From Salinimicrobium tongyeongense (GTDB taxonomy: Bacteria; Bacteroidota; Bacteroidia; Flavobacteriales; Flavobacteriaceae), in assembly GCF_026109735.1 (NCBI RefSeq), contig NZ_CP069620.1, positions 2,108,001-2,172,000 on the forward strand: a stretch of 64,000 nt of DNA, given 5' to 3'. Position 1 is the first letter of the stretch, and each line of letters begins with the position of its first letter. The notes below the pieces were generated by a model that was not told where the DNA came from, did not search any database, and saw only the letters and a program-made list of their open reading frames with translations. A program made the translations under genes and the position numbers. This document shows positions 43,119 through 52,359 of the stretch, piece after piece.

Positions 43119-44233
43119 TGGGCAGAAATCTTTTGGTAAATTAATTCGGCAGTTTTTTCACTGGCGCCTTTACCGCCAAGCTTTTGTTCCAGTTCGTGGT
43201 AATCGGAAAAGATCTTTTTCCGGTTCTCTTTATCGAGAATTTTGGTGAGTTCTGTTTTTAGATTTTCGCGGTTGAACTCGTTTTGAATAAGTTCTTTTAC
43301 CACCTCGCGATCCATAATGAGGTTCACCAGTGAGATATAATCGAGTTTGATGATGCGTTTGGCGATCTGGTAGGAGATAAAATTGCCTTTGTAGCAAACT
43401 ACTTCGGGCACTTTGAGCAAAGCGGTTTCAAGAGTGGCAGTGCCCGAGGTTACCAGCGCAGCCGTAGATATTTCCAGCACATCGTAGGTGCGGTTCATCA
43501 CAAGGTGCACGTTTTTCTTCTTGATATAGGGCCGGTAAAAACTCTCTTCCTGGCTGGGCGCGCCTGCGATAACAAACTGGTACTCTTTAAAGTCATTGGT
43601 TACACTAAGCATGACCTCCAGCATTTTGGAGATTTCCTGTTTCCTGCTTCCGGGAAGGAGGGCGATTATTGGGCGGGCATCGAGTTTGTGCTCAGCTTTG
43701 ATCTTTTCAGCCTGCACGGGAGGTCTTCCGGCTATCGCATCTATGAGCGGGTGGCCCACAAAATTGACTTTAAAGTTGTGCTTCTTTTCGTAAAAATCTT
43801 TCTCGAAAGGCAGGATCACGTACATCTCGTCAATATCACGCTGAATGTCTTTGATCCTGTTTTCTTTCCATGCCCAGATTTGAGGAGAAATGTAGAAGTG
43901 GGTTTTGTAGCCTTCCTTGCGGGCCCATTTCGCGATGCGCAGGTTAAACCCGGGATAGTCCACAAAAATGATAACATGAGGCTCCCATTTTTTAATGTCG
44001 TCCTTACAAAATGAAATATTGCGAAGAATGGTGCGCAGGTTCATGAGCACTTCAGCAAACCCCATAAATGCGAGGTCGCGGTAGTGCTTCACCGGTGTAC
44101 CGCCTTCCTGTTGCATGAGATCTCCGCCCCAAAACCTGAACTCGGCCTGGGGATCGGTCTTTTTGAGGCCTTTCATGAGATTTGCCGCATGTAGGTCTCC
44201 CGAAGCTTCTCCTGCAATAATGTAATATTTCAT
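43115..44233 (-). CDS. lpxB: Lipid-A-disaccharide synthase
   Basis: The 372-residue glycosyltransferase joins UDP-diacylglucosamine and lipid X into the lipid A disaccharide. Motifs are YYIIAGEASGDLHAANLMKGL, DYPGFNLRIAKWARKEG, YISPQIWAWKENRI, LPGSRKQEISKML and TSGTATLETALLKVPEVVCYK, all family landmarks at expected spacing. It is translated with the C40 peptidase gene (4-bp overlap) and lies 1 bp after the small membrane gene. Confidence 0.96.
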   Translation of the reverse strand: MKYYIIAGEASGDLHAANLMKGLKKTDPQAEFRFWGGDLMQQEGGTPVKHYRDLAFMGFAEVLMNLRTILRNISFCKDDIKKWEPHVIIFVDYPGFNLRIAKWARKEGYKTHFYISPQIWAWKENRIKDIQRDIDEMYVILPFEKDFYEKKHNFKVNFVGHPLIDAIAGRPPVQAEKIKAEHKLDARPIIALLPGSRKQEISKMLEVMLSVTNDFKEYQFVIAGAPSQEESFYRPYIKKKNVHLVMNRTYDVLEISTAALVTSGTATLETALLKVPEVVCYKGNFISYQIAKRIIKLDYISLVNLIMDREVVKELIQNEFNRENLKTELTKILDKENRKKIFSDYHELEQKLGGKGASEKTAELIYQKISAQ

Positions 44234-44234
44234 A

Positions 44235-44516
44235 TCAACTAAGCTTTATTACTGCAATAACAAGTGCGGCGAGAATTGAAGCCATCAAAACACCTCTTGC
44301 CCTGTACGTGGCTTCCCTTTTTATAAAATAAAAGAAAGGCAGGAAATTCAAAATGGCGCCCGCTGTAATGAGTGTGCCAATAAAGCCGCCGCGCATAGAT
44401 TCCTGAAGGGTTTCCCAAATGGGCAGATCAGAAAAAATGAGGATGTAAATGAGCATTCCAACCAGATTGGCTGCAATACCTGTTACAAAACCCAGTAAGA
44501 TCTCTTTCCTAATCAT
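44235..44516 (-). CDS. Small three-helix membrane protein
   Basis: The 93-residue protein has hydrophobic segments at about 8-27 (LLGFVTGIAANLVGMLIYIL), 44-66 (GFIGTLITAGAILNFLPFFYFI) and 76-91 (GVLMASILAALVIAVI). It overlaps surE by 8 bp and ends 1 bp before lpxB, so it is clearly part of the operon. I do not know a function. Its steady position between surE and lpxB in flavobacterial genomes (from memory) suggests a housekeeping envelope role. Confidence 0.8.
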   Translation of the reverse strand: MIRKEILLGFVTGIAANLVGMLIYILIFSDLPIWETLQESMRGGFIGTLITAGAILNFLPFFYFIKREATYRARGVLMASILAALVIAVIKLS

Positions 44517-45291
44517 TCAGTTCCCAGGAATTTAGATCGCTCAGAAATTGATGTGCCGTAAGGTCAAACTGAACCGGTACCACCGAAACATACCCCTGGG
44601 AAAGGGCATATTCATCGCTGTCTTCGCCTTCGTCTTCGTTCACAAATTTTCCCGTTAGCCAATAATAATCGCGCCCCTGCGGATTTGTTCTCTTATCGAA
44701 TTCTTCTTCCCAGCGCGCCTTTGCCTGCCTGCACACTTTAATCCCTTTAATTTCTGATTCGCTTAGCTTTGGAAGGTTCACATTTAAAACCACTCCTTTT
44801 GGAAGCCCGTGTTTAAGCACCTGCCTGGTAATGCGTTTTACAAACTTCTTACAGGGTTCAAAATCGGCATTAAGCGAGTAATCGAGTAAAGAGAACCCAA
44901 TGGCCGGTATGCCTTCAATGCCGGCTTCTACCGCGGCACTCATGGTACCCGAATAGATCACATTGATAGAAGAATTTGAGCCGTGGTTAATACCGCTCAC
45001 ACAAAGATCGGGTTTGCGGTGAAGGATCTCCTGGGTGGCGATCTTCACGCAATCGGCCGGTGTGCCCGAGCAGCTGTATTCTTTATGCTTGTAGGTTTCC
45101 TTGACCGTAATTTGATCACAAAAAAGAGTGTCGCTAATGGTGATGGCGTGGCCCATGCCACTTTGAGGGCTATCGGGTGCAACCACAATCACGTCTCCCA
45201 ATTGCTTCATGACCTCTATAAGGGCTCTAATTCCGGGAGCCGTAATTCCGTCGTCATTGGTTACTAAAATGAGCGGTTTTTCCTGAGACAT
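44509..45291 (-). CDS. surE: 5'/3'-nucleotidase SurE
   Basis: The 260-residue metal-dependent phosphatase has the classic N-terminal LVTNDDGITAPGI (Asp-Asp metal site), VVAPDSPQSGMGHAIT, SGTPADCVK, DLCVSGINHGSNSS and YSGTMSAAVEAGIEGIPAIGFS. It dephosphorylates nucleoside 5'- or 3'-monophosphates and helps in stationary survival. It is the first gene of the minus-strand group ending with comEC, and diverges from the processing protease gene. Confidence 0.96.
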   Translation of the reverse strand: MSQEKPLILVTNDDGITAPGIRALIEVMKQLGDVIVVAPDSPQSGMGHAITISDTLFCDQITVKETYKHKEYSCSGTPADCVKIATQEILHRKPDLCVSGINHGSNSSINVIYSGTMSAAVEAGIEGIPAIGFSLLDYSLNADFEPCKKFVKRITRQVLKHGLPKGVVLNVNLPKLSESEIKGIKVCRQAKARWEEEFDKRTNPQGRDYYWLTGKFVNEDEGEDSDEYALSQGYVSVVPVQFDLTAHQFLSDLNSWELND

Positions 45292-45436
45292 TATGAAAAA
45301 TTTATGGCTGCTAAATTAAATTAATTTCTTGAGGAAAGGCTTATATTCGTAAATTAACAAAAAAGAAGAAAACTGTGGAAGTTGGCATAGTTTTTACTGT
45401 AGTACAGGTATACTAATGATGAAAATAAAAACCATA

Positions 45437-47569
45437 ATGAAAAGGAACTATAAGCTACTCGTGCTGGTCTTGCTGTTTGCCGCGGCTTCTTGCAGCTTTA
45501 CTACCAAGACATTCAATGACCCCAATAAAGATAAGACCCTGATTGAACTAATTTCTTATGTTCTAAAAAACGGGCATTATGATGCCAAAGAGGTAGACGA
45601 TTCCTTTTCTTCGGAAGTTTATAAAGATTACCTAGAGGCCCTGGACCCTCTAAAAAGGTACTTTTATGCAAGTGATATAGAGGAATTCAAACAATATGAA
45701 AACCTTATTGACGACCAGATAAAGAACAGCGAGATCAGCTTTTTTGATCTTACCCATACCCGACTTTTAGAGCGAATGGCTGAAGCTGAAGAAATCTACA
45801 AGGAAGTTCTCGAACAACCTTTTGATTTTGACCAACAGGAAGTATTGGATACCGATTACAGCAAGCGCGATTACGTTAGCTCAAAGAAAGAGATGAAGGA
45901 GAGGTGGAGAAAACAGCTTAAGTTTTCGGCTATTTCCAACTTCTACGACAAGAAAAAAGAGCAGGAAAGAGAACTTGAGAACAATGCCGACTACGTAGCC
46001 AAATCTGATGGCGAGCTTGAAAAAGAGGCGCGTGAATTGACCAAAAACTCGCTCGATGAGTACTTTGACTTCAGTGATGACCTTGAAAGAAAAGATTGGT
46101 TTTCAGTATACGTTAACGCCATTGTGGAAGAATTTGACCCGCACACTTTTTACTTTGCCCCGCAAGACAAAGATCGTTTTGATATGGCCATGAGCGGTAA
46201 GCTGGAAGGTATTGGAGCCCGTTTGCAAAAGAAGAACGATAATGTAAAGATTGTTGAAGTGATCTCTGGCGGACCGGCCTGGAGAGGAGAAGACGTAGAA
46301 GTGGGTGACGAGATCATTAAAGTGAAGCAGGAAGATGAGAAAGAGCCTGTGAGCGTGGTGGGAATGCGGCTTGACGATGCCGTAAACCTTATTAAAGGGC
46401 CAAAAGGATCAAAAGTAACCCTAACCCTTAAAAAGGTTGATGGTACTATCCAGGAAGTAGACATTATTAGAGATGTGGTAGAGATCGAAGAGACCTATGC
46501 CAAGGCTGCGAAAGTAGAAAAGGATGGGCGCTTGTATGGAGTGATCAACCTGCCCAAGTTCTATTTTGATATGGAAGATTATTCTGAAAGAAATGCAGCT
46601 TCCGACGTTAAACAGGAAATTGTAAGACTTAAGAAAGAAGGCATGGATGGGCTGGTGCTTGACCTGAGAAACAACGGTGGCGGATCTCTTAAGACAGTAG
46701 TGGATATAGCCGGATTGTTTATCAAAGAAGGCCCCATTGTACAGGTGAAATCTAAACTTGAAGGGCAACAGGTTCTTGAAGATACAGATTCCTCAATTTT
46801 ATGGGACGGTCCTTTAGTGATCCTTGTGAATGAACTTTCTGCCTCGGCTTCCGAAATTCTTGCAGCTGCAATGCAGGATTATAAGAGAGCGGTAATCATT
46901 GGAAGTAAACAAACCTACGGAAAGGGAACCGTACAAAACGTACTTGACCTTAACCGATGGATCAAAAATAATGACCTTGGTGACCTTGGAGCTCTAAAGA
47001 TCACCACTCAAAAGTTCTACAGGGTGAATGGTGGTTCTACCCAGCTTGAAGGTGTGAAAAGTGACGTTGTGGTGCCCGATAGGTATTCTTTTATTGACAT
47101 AGGTGAGAAAGATCAAAAGAATCCGTTGCCATGGGATCAGATCGAGGCAGCGTCTTTTGAAGAGTGGAACGGGTATATCGATTTTGAGGAAACCCTTTCA
47201 AACAGTCAGAAGAGAATGGCCGAAAATGAACATATTGACTTGATAAGGGAGAATGCCGAGTGGATCAGGGATCAGCGTAACAGCACAACATTCTCGCTTA
47301 ACTATGCTGAATACAGCAGGGAAATGGAGCTGAACGAAGAGCAGGCTAAAAAATTTGATAAAATTTCTGAATATGAGTCAGATCTTAGCTTTGAATCCCT
47401 GCCTTATGAAAAGCAGATGTTTGAAGTAGATACCGTACTGGCCGAAAAAAGGGAAAGATGGCACGAGAGCCTGAAGAGTGATATCTATATGGAAGAAGCG
47501 GTGCATGTACTTGAAGATATGAAGATGAACAACATCAAGAAATCTGGTCTTGCCGATATTAAGAAATAA
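45437..47569 (+). CDS. prc: C-terminal processing protease (S41, Tsp/Prc type)
   Basis: I start at 45437 (MKRNYKLLVLVLLFAAASC), a lipoprotein signal; an upstream ATG at 45416 would add seven residues. The 710-residue protein has a helical N-terminal region, a PDZ domain at about 235-330 (GIGARLQKKNDNVKIVEVISGGPAWRGEDVEVGDEIIKV), and an S41 core with GLVLDLRNNGGGSLKTVV, the Ser in NELSASASEILAAAMQDY and Lys in QTYGKGTVQ. A C-terminal Tsp domain follows. It trims or degrades periplasmic proteins. It is monocistronic. Confidence 0.94.
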   Translation: MKRNYKLLVLVLLFAAASCSFTTKTFNDPNKDKTLIELISYVLKNGHYDAKEVDDSFSSEVYKDYLEALDPLKRYFYASDIEEFKQYENLIDDQIKNSEISFFDLTHTRLLERMAEAEEIYKEVLEQPFDFDQQEVLDTDYSKRDYVSSKKEMKERWRKQLKFSAISNFYDKKKEQERELENNADYVAKSDGELEKEARELTKNSLDEYFDFSDDLERKDWFSVYVNAIVEEFDPHTFYFAPQDKDRFDMAMSGKLEGIGARLQKKNDNVKIVEVISGGPAWRGEDVEVGDEIIKVKQEDEKEPVSVVGMRLDDAVNLIKGPKGSKVTLTLKKVDGTIQEVDIIRDVVEIEETYAKAAKVEKDGRLYGVINLPKFYFDMEDYSERNAASDVKQEIVRLKKEGMDGLVLDLRNNGGGSLKTVVDIAGLFIKEGPIVQVKSKLEGQQVLEDTDSSILWDGPLVILVNELSASASEILAAAMQDYKRAVIIGSKQTYGKGTVQNVLDLNRWIKNNDLGDLGALKITTQKFYRVNGGSTQLEGVKSDVVVPDRYSFIDIGEKDQKNPLPWDQIEAASFEEWNGYIDFEETLSNSQKRMAENEHIDLIRENAEWIRDQRNSTTFSLNYAEYSREMELNEEQAKKFDKISEYESDLSFESLPYEKQMFEVDTVLAEKRERWHESLKSDIYMEEAVHVLEDMKMNNIKKSGLADIKK

Positions 47570-47590
47570 ACGCAGGCATACAGGTTATTC

Positions 47591-47620
47591 AAAAAGGGCT
47601 TTTTAAAGGCCCTTTTTTTA
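47591..47620 (+). terminator. Rho-independent terminator after prc
   Basis: AAAAAGGGC/GGCCCTTTTT-type stem with T7, 21 bp after the stop codon. Confidence 0.88.
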
Positions 47621-47905
47621 TGGCTTCTTTTTCAGGGCTCACCCGTGCAATAAAAAAAGACGCTCCCGGTATAAGAAGCCGGTAAAATGCCTTAAAGAGG
47701 TCACTTCAGGTGGTTTACAGCAGTTTCGGGAGCTCAGTTGTGAAAAAAGAGCCTGATCCTGATTCAGCCAAAAAACAATTTTCCCGGACTTGAACTCTTC
47801 AGAATAATTCAGTAGTAAAATGCCTTTTTTGAGAGGTGCAGGTCAGGTCCTTATCAGGGCTGTGCGTTTAAACTATCGCCTTGCGACTCCCAACTATCAG
47901 TTAAA
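47621..47905. other. Convergent intergenic region between prc and rodA
   Basis: No gene seen. It carries an inverted GCTCCCG/CGGGAGC pair (around 47664 and 47727) and one copy of the dispersed palindrome (47814-47839). Confidence 0.5.
47814..47839. repeat. Dispersed palindrome copy
   Basis: AGTAAAATG, C, CTTTTTTGAGAGGTGC; placed between convergent genes like the copies at 7594 and 14151. Confidence 0.55.
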
Positions 47906-49156
47906 TTACCAAAAAGACATCCGGTCAGAATCCAGTTTGAGGAAGATGAAGAGCAGGATGGTGAAACCCCATAATCCCGATCCCCCGTAGCTAAAGAATG
48001 GCAGCGGGATCCCCACAGTGGGAAAAACGCCAATCACCATTCCTATATTGACAAAGAAGTGCATAAAAAGGATCCCGGCCACACTGTAGCCATACACCCG
48101 GTTGAACTGGGATTTCTGCCTTTCGGCCAGGTGGATAATGCGCAGGATCAAAAAGATGAATAACAGGATTACCACAGAGCTTCCTACAAATCCCCATTCT
48201 TCGCCAACAGTACTAAAAATGTAGTCGGTATGCTGTTCAGGCACAAAATTTCCTTTGGTTTGTGTGCCTTCGGTCCATCCTTTTCCAAACCAGCTACCAC
48301 TGCCAATGGCAATTTCACTTTGGTTGGTGTTATAGCCTATTCCGCGGTTGTCAACCTCTTTGCCAAGAACGATGTTGAAGCGGTCTCGGTGGCGTTGTTC
48401 AAAAATATTTTCAAAGATATAATCTACAGAAAAAGACAGGGCAACAGCTACAGCCAAAAGGCTTATGGAAGTTAATGCTCCTGCAATTCTCTTTTTCTTT
48501 AAAAAGAACAGCAAAAGCACGAGCACTGCTGCTCCAGCCGAGACCCATACGGGGCCAAATAAGAGCGTGGTAACAAAAACAACCACCCCAAGAACCACTA
48601 CAATTAAATACCCTCCAGAAAGCCCTTCCCTGTACAGCGGAAAGAAAAATGCAGCGTATACCATGGCGCTTCCGGCATCGGGCTGCAGCAGAATGATAAA
48701 AGCCGGCAGGGCAATAATGATAAAGGCTTTAAATTGATGGGTAAGGCTGGTAATATTGGTTTGAATATCACTGATGAATTTTGACAGCGCCAGGGCCGTA
48801 CCTACTTTGGCAAACTCGGCAGGCTGTATGGAGAAACTTCCGAAGGTATACCAGGAAGTTGCGCCATTAATCGTTGTTCCGAAGAGAAAGAGTCCGCTAA
48901 TAGACAGCAGAGAGATCATGTAAATCACACTCGAAAAACGCTCGTAGAACTTGGCTTCTAAAGAAAGGAGAATTACGATTAGCAGGACGCTAAGAAGTAT
49001 CCACAGCATCTGTTTTCCGTAGATCTGGCTAAGGTCAAAAAAAGAGCTGGCCGTATCATCGAGAGATGCCGAGTAGATGTTAACCCAGCCTATGGTTACC
49101 AATAAAAAATAAACAAGTATAGAAAGCCAGTCAAACTGGGAAATAGTTTTGGGCAT
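47906..49156 (-). CDS. rodA: Rod-shape peptidoglycan glycosyltransferase RodA
   Basis: The 416-residue SEDS protein polymerises lipid II together with PBP2. It has about ten helices and the family motifs INGATSWYTFGSFSIQPAEFAKVG, LLQPDAGSAMVY and the C-terminal TVGIPLPFFSYGGSGLW. It lies 2 bp after the PBP2 gene, ending the group mreB-mreC-mreD-mrdA-rodA. Extra helices and hydrophobic stretches in the middle (VVVLGVVVFVTTLLFGPVW) fit the longer forms found in Bacteroidota. Confidence 0.95.
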   Translation of the reverse strand: MPKTISQFDWLSILVYFLLVTIGWVNIYSASLDDTASSFFDLSQIYGKQMLWILLSVLLIVILLSLEAKFYERFSSVIYMISLLSISGLFLFGTTINGATSWYTFGSFSIQPAEFAKVGTALALSKFISDIQTNITSLTHQFKAFIIIALPAFIILLQPDAGSAMVYAAFFFPLYREGLSGGYLIVVVLGVVVFVTTLLFGPVWVSAGAAVLVLLLFFLKKKRIAGALTSISLLAVAVALSFSVDYIFENIFEQRHRDRFNIVLGKEVDNRGIGYNTNQSEIAIGSGSWFGKGWTEGTQTKGNFVPEQHTDYIFSTVGEEWGFVGSSVVILLFIFLILRIIHLAERQKSQFNRVYGYSVAGILFMHFFVNIGMVIGVFPTVGIPLPFFSYGGSGLWGFTILLFIFLKLDSDRMSFW

Positions 49157-49158
49157 AA

Positions 49159-51027
49159 TTACTGGTTAATTCTAAATGGTTCCCCGCTTAAAGGTTTTTC
49201 ATATTCTTCTTCAAGGCTGTGGGTAAGTATCCATTCTTCCATGTCTTTACGGGTAATCTCACCCTTGATATATTTTTCGATCATTAAGCCGGCGATACGC
49301 CCTGCATAACGCCCTCCCCAATATCCGTTTTCCACGAACACGGCCAAAGCTATCTTGGGGTTATCTACAGGGGCAAAGGCAACAAAGATAGAATGGTCTG
49401 TAAGCTGTACCCTTTTTCCGTCTATCCTGGTGAAGTTTTCGGCTGTTCCTGTTTTTCCGGCGATCTCTATGCCGGGAATCTGAAGTGAAGCTGCCGTCCC
49501 CGATTTGTACACCTGGTGCATTCCTTCTACCACAGGCTCAAAATGTCGCGGATCTATAGTGGTGACTTTCTTCTGGGTGAACTCCTTTTCTTTAATGGGA
49601 TTTCCTTCAATTTCTTTTAGAACATGAGGGGTGTAGAACCATCCGCGATTGGCAATGGCGGCGGTCATATTTGCCAGTTGAATGGGGGTCATAAGAACTT
49701 CCCCCTGGCCTATGGCATTAGAAAGGGTTGCGGTAGAAAACCACTTATAGGTGGGATAATCGTAAATCCTGTTGTAGTATTCTGAAGTAGGGATCTTGCC
49801 CGGCCTTCCGGTAGAAAGGTCGGAACCCAGATAATCCCCCAGCCCGAAACTCTTAAGGTGGTTTGCCCAAACATCTACGCCTTCCTGCGGGGTAGGGTAT
49901 TTTTCAACGATCCTTCGGTAAACATTTGCAAAATACGCGTTACAGGACTGAGCAATCCCCGGGATCATATTCAGCGGGCTCGCATGGGCATGGCAACCCA
50001 TTTTTCGGCCTCTTCCGTAGAAATACCCTCCATGGCATGAGAAACTTTCCTGGGTAGTTACAACGCCTTCCTGTAATGCGATTAAGGCGTTAATGGTCTT
50101 GAAAGGGGACCCGGGGGGATACTCGGCTAACAGGCCTCTGTCAAACAAGGGCTTCGAAATGGAATCTAGCCAGAGCTTTGTAAAATTCTCAGACCTCTTA
50201 CGCCCCACCAGGTTGGCCGGGTCGTAATTTGGAGCTGTTACCAGGGCCAGGATCTCGCCGGTAGCAGGTTCGATAGCCACAATACCGCCTCTTTTGTTCT
50301 CCATGAGAAGCTCCCCGTATTTTTGTAATTCGGCGTCAATGGTAATGGTAATGTCTTTTCCCTTTTTTGGAAGGGTGTCGTAAATGCCTTCCTTGTAAGG
50401 GCCTATGTCCCGGTTAAAACGGTCTTTCTGAATATATTTTACTCCTTTAACCCCGCGTAAGAGTTCTTCGTAGTAACCTTCAACGCCCTGCCGGCCAATA
50501 AGGTCTCCCGAGAGGTAGTAAGGGTTCTCGTTTACAATGCGCTGGTTTACTTCAGCTATATATCCAAGCACATTGGCGCCATGTTCGGTATAATAATCCC
50601 TTAATGACCGCTTCTGAATATAAAAGCCTTCATACTTCCGCATTTTTTCAGCGAGATAAGCGTATTCACTTTTTGTGAGCTGCGGAATCACCACCGAAGG
50701 CAGGCGGGGAGAATAGATCTTAGCCTTATCAAGCCTTTCAACAAGTTGTTCTGTGGTAATACTTAAAATATTGCACAGCTCGGTAGTATCAAAAGGTTTC
50801 AGGTTACGTGGAATCACCATCACATCGTAAGACGGCTGATTGGATACCAGCAGTTCCCCATTGCGGTCGAAAATAAATCCGCGCTGCGGATAATCATAGA
50901 CGACTTTGATGGCGTTGTTCTCTGAAAGCCCTACAAAAGAGTCGTCCATTACCTGCAGGTAAAAAAGCCTGGCCAGGAAAATGATTCCGGAAGTAATGAC
51001 TATTATGTAGAGTAAAACTTTTCTCAT
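49159..51027 (-). CDS. mrdA: Penicillin-binding protein 2
   Basis: The 622-residue transpeptidase crosslinks side-wall peptidoglycan in the elongasome. It has one N-terminal anchor (VLLYIIVITSGIIFLARLFY), a dimerisation domain (YPQRGFIFDRNGELLVSN; GRQGVEGYYEELLRG), and the transpeptidase domain with EYPPGSPFKTINAL (SxxK serine in GSPFK), SCNAYFANV (SxN-type) and GKTGTAENF (KTGT). It overlaps mreD by 4 bp and is followed by rodA, its partner. Confidence 0.96.
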   Translation of the reverse strand: MRKVLLYIIVITSGIIFLARLFYLQVMDDSFVGLSENNAIKVVYDYPQRGFIFDRNGELLVSNQPSYDVMVIPRNLKPFDTTELCNILSITTEQLVERLDKAKIYSPRLPSVVIPQLTKSEYAYLAEKMRKYEGFYIQKRSLRDYYTEHGANVLGYIAEVNQRIVNENPYYLSGDLIGRQGVEGYYEELLRGVKGVKYIQKDRFNRDIGPYKEGIYDTLPKKGKDITITIDAELQKYGELLMENKRGGIVAIEPATGEILALVTAPNYDPANLVGRKRSENFTKLWLDSISKPLFDRGLLAEYPPGSPFKTINALIALQEGVVTTQESFSCHGGYFYGRGRKMGCHAHASPLNMIPGIAQSCNAYFANVYRRIVEKYPTPQEGVDVWANHLKSFGLGDYLGSDLSTGRPGKIPTSEYYNRIYDYPTYKWFSTATLSNAIGQGEVLMTPIQLANMTAAIANRGWFYTPHVLKEIEGNPIKEKEFTQKKVTTIDPRHFEPVVEGMHQVYKSGTAASLQIPGIEIAGKTGTAENFTRIDGKRVQLTDHSIFVAFAPVDNPKIALAVFVENGYWGGRYAGRIAGLMIEKYIKGEITRKDMEEWILTHSLEEEYEKPLSGEPFRINQ

Positions 51028-51530
51028 CTTGATTTTTTACTGAATAAAGCGAGCGTTAGGAAAACCAGGATTACGGTAAACGCTGCCGAAAAGACTGTTT
51101 TCTTAAGTAGCAACAATAAGTGTGCAAAATTGAAAAATTCCAATAAAAACAATACAAAATGATGCACGAGCACAATGATGAGTACATAACTTATTCTTGA
51201 GCCGGGCTGGGTGCTGGAGAATTTGATGGTTTGATAATCATAGCTCACCCCAAAGGAGAAGCGAAGAATAGCAGGGCGAATGTAGGCAGCAACCACACAG
51301 GCTGCAGCATTTATGCCGCCGCTGTCTTCAAAAATATCTACACCCCAACCTAAAAGGAAACTCAAAAAGATGAAAAGGGTTTGATTGCCATTGAACGGGT
51401 ACAACAGGATGAACAGTACGTACAGGTAGGGGTTTATATAACCCAGAAAATTGATATTGTTCAACAACAGCACCTGGAGCAATAACAGCACTATAAAACG
51501 CAGGGCATTGTTGAAAATGACACTATTCAT
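51024..51530 (-). CDS. mreD: Rod-shape-determining membrane protein MreD
   Basis: The 168-residue protein has about five hydrophobic helices and the MreD-type phrases FLGYINPYLYVLFILLYPFN and LGWGVDIFEDSGGINAAACV. It is part of the membrane scaffold linking MreB filaments with PBP2 and RodA. Overlaps of 8 bp with mreC and 4 bp with mrdA show coupled translation. Sequence is always variable in this family; the call rests on gene position and topology as well. Confidence 0.9.
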   Translation of the reverse strand: MNSVIFNNALRFIVLLLLQVLLLNNINFLGYINPYLYVLFILLYPFNGNQTLFIFLSFLLGWGVDIFEDSGGINAAACVVAAYIRPAILRFSFGVSYDYQTIKFSSTQPGSRISYVLIIVLVHHFVLFLLEFFNFAHLLLLLKKTVFSAAFTVILVFLTLALFSKKSR

Positions 51531-52350
51531 CTTTAGAAAGATTTTGCAGTTCTCTTATTTCAGCCTGGCTGGTGTTCTCAATGATATAAACATAACCAAT
51601 ATTGGTCATGTCATTAAACAATTCTATATCAATGTTGTAATAGCTTTCGCTTTGATCCAGCGAAAAGTTCTTAATGGCACCAATGGGCAGGCCTTTGGGG
51701 AAAATTAGCGACCGTCCTCCGGTAATTATGGTGTCCCCTTCGGCTATGGGTGCTACAGAGGGCACATCTATGAGCTGAACAACATTGGGGTCATCGCCAT
51801 TCCACACCAGGGTCCCAAAATGGTTCGACTGTTTTAGCTGTGCGTTGATGCGTGAATTTGAATTAAGTATGGAGATCACTGTGGAATAGTTTGGGGAAAC
51901 ATTCTCCACTATTCCCACAATCCCTTTGCTGGTCACCACTCCCATATCCCTTTCAATTCCGTTGCGGCTTCCGCTTTTTATGGTGAGGTAGTTGTCTACC
52001 TTGGCGTAGTTGTTATTGATCACTTCTGAAGCCCTGAAGATATAATCGGCATCAAAGCTGCTGGTATCGCGGTAGGTGCTAATTTCCAGAGAATCTTCAA
52101 AGGTGGCCAGGCGGGTGCGCAGGCGCTCATTTTCTTCAAGCAGCCGCAGGTTGTACTCTTCCAGGTAAAAGTAGCTGTTGATGTTACTGGTCCAGCTATA
52201 GATCCCTCCGCTCAAAAAGTTGGCAGAACTAATGAATTTACTTTTCTGGTAGGAGTGGGACTGTATGGTTAAAAACAGGGAAAAGGTGAGCAGCAATAAG
52301 AATAAAATATTGTTCTTATTGCGAATAAGAAAATTAATTATTTGCTGCAT
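51523..52350 (-). CDS. mreC: Rod-shape-determining protein MreC
   Basis: The 275-residue protein has an N-terminal membrane anchor (NNILFLLLLTFSLFLTIQS), a coiled-coil (about 60-95, YLEEYNLRLLEENERLRTRL) and a beta-rich periplasmic domain with GSRNGIERDMGVVTSKGIVGIV, VISILNSNSRINAQLK and GDTIITGGRSLIFPKGLPIG. It assembles in the periplasm and contacts PBP2. It lies 9 bp after mreB and overlaps mreD. Confidence 0.95.
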   Translation of the reverse strand: MQQIINFLIRNKNNILFLLLLTFSLFLTIQSHSYQKSKFISSANFLSGGIYSWTSNINSYFYLEEYNLRLLEENERLRTRLATFEDSLEISTYRDTSSFDADYIFRASEVINNNYAKVDNYLTIKSGSRNGIERDMGVVTSKGIVGIVENVSPNYSTVISILNSNSRINAQLKQSNHFGTLVWNGDDPNVVQLIDVPSVAPIAEGDTIITGGRSLIFPKGLPIGAIKNFSLDQSESYYNIDIELFNDMTNIGYVYIIENTSQAEIRELQNLSKDE

Positions 52351-52359
52351 AAGCTACTC

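Noticed and set aside
23547-47839. CRISPR array from recurrent CAAAAATG repeats
   Set aside because: Copies are kilobases apart, in different orientations, with no regular spacers or cas genes.
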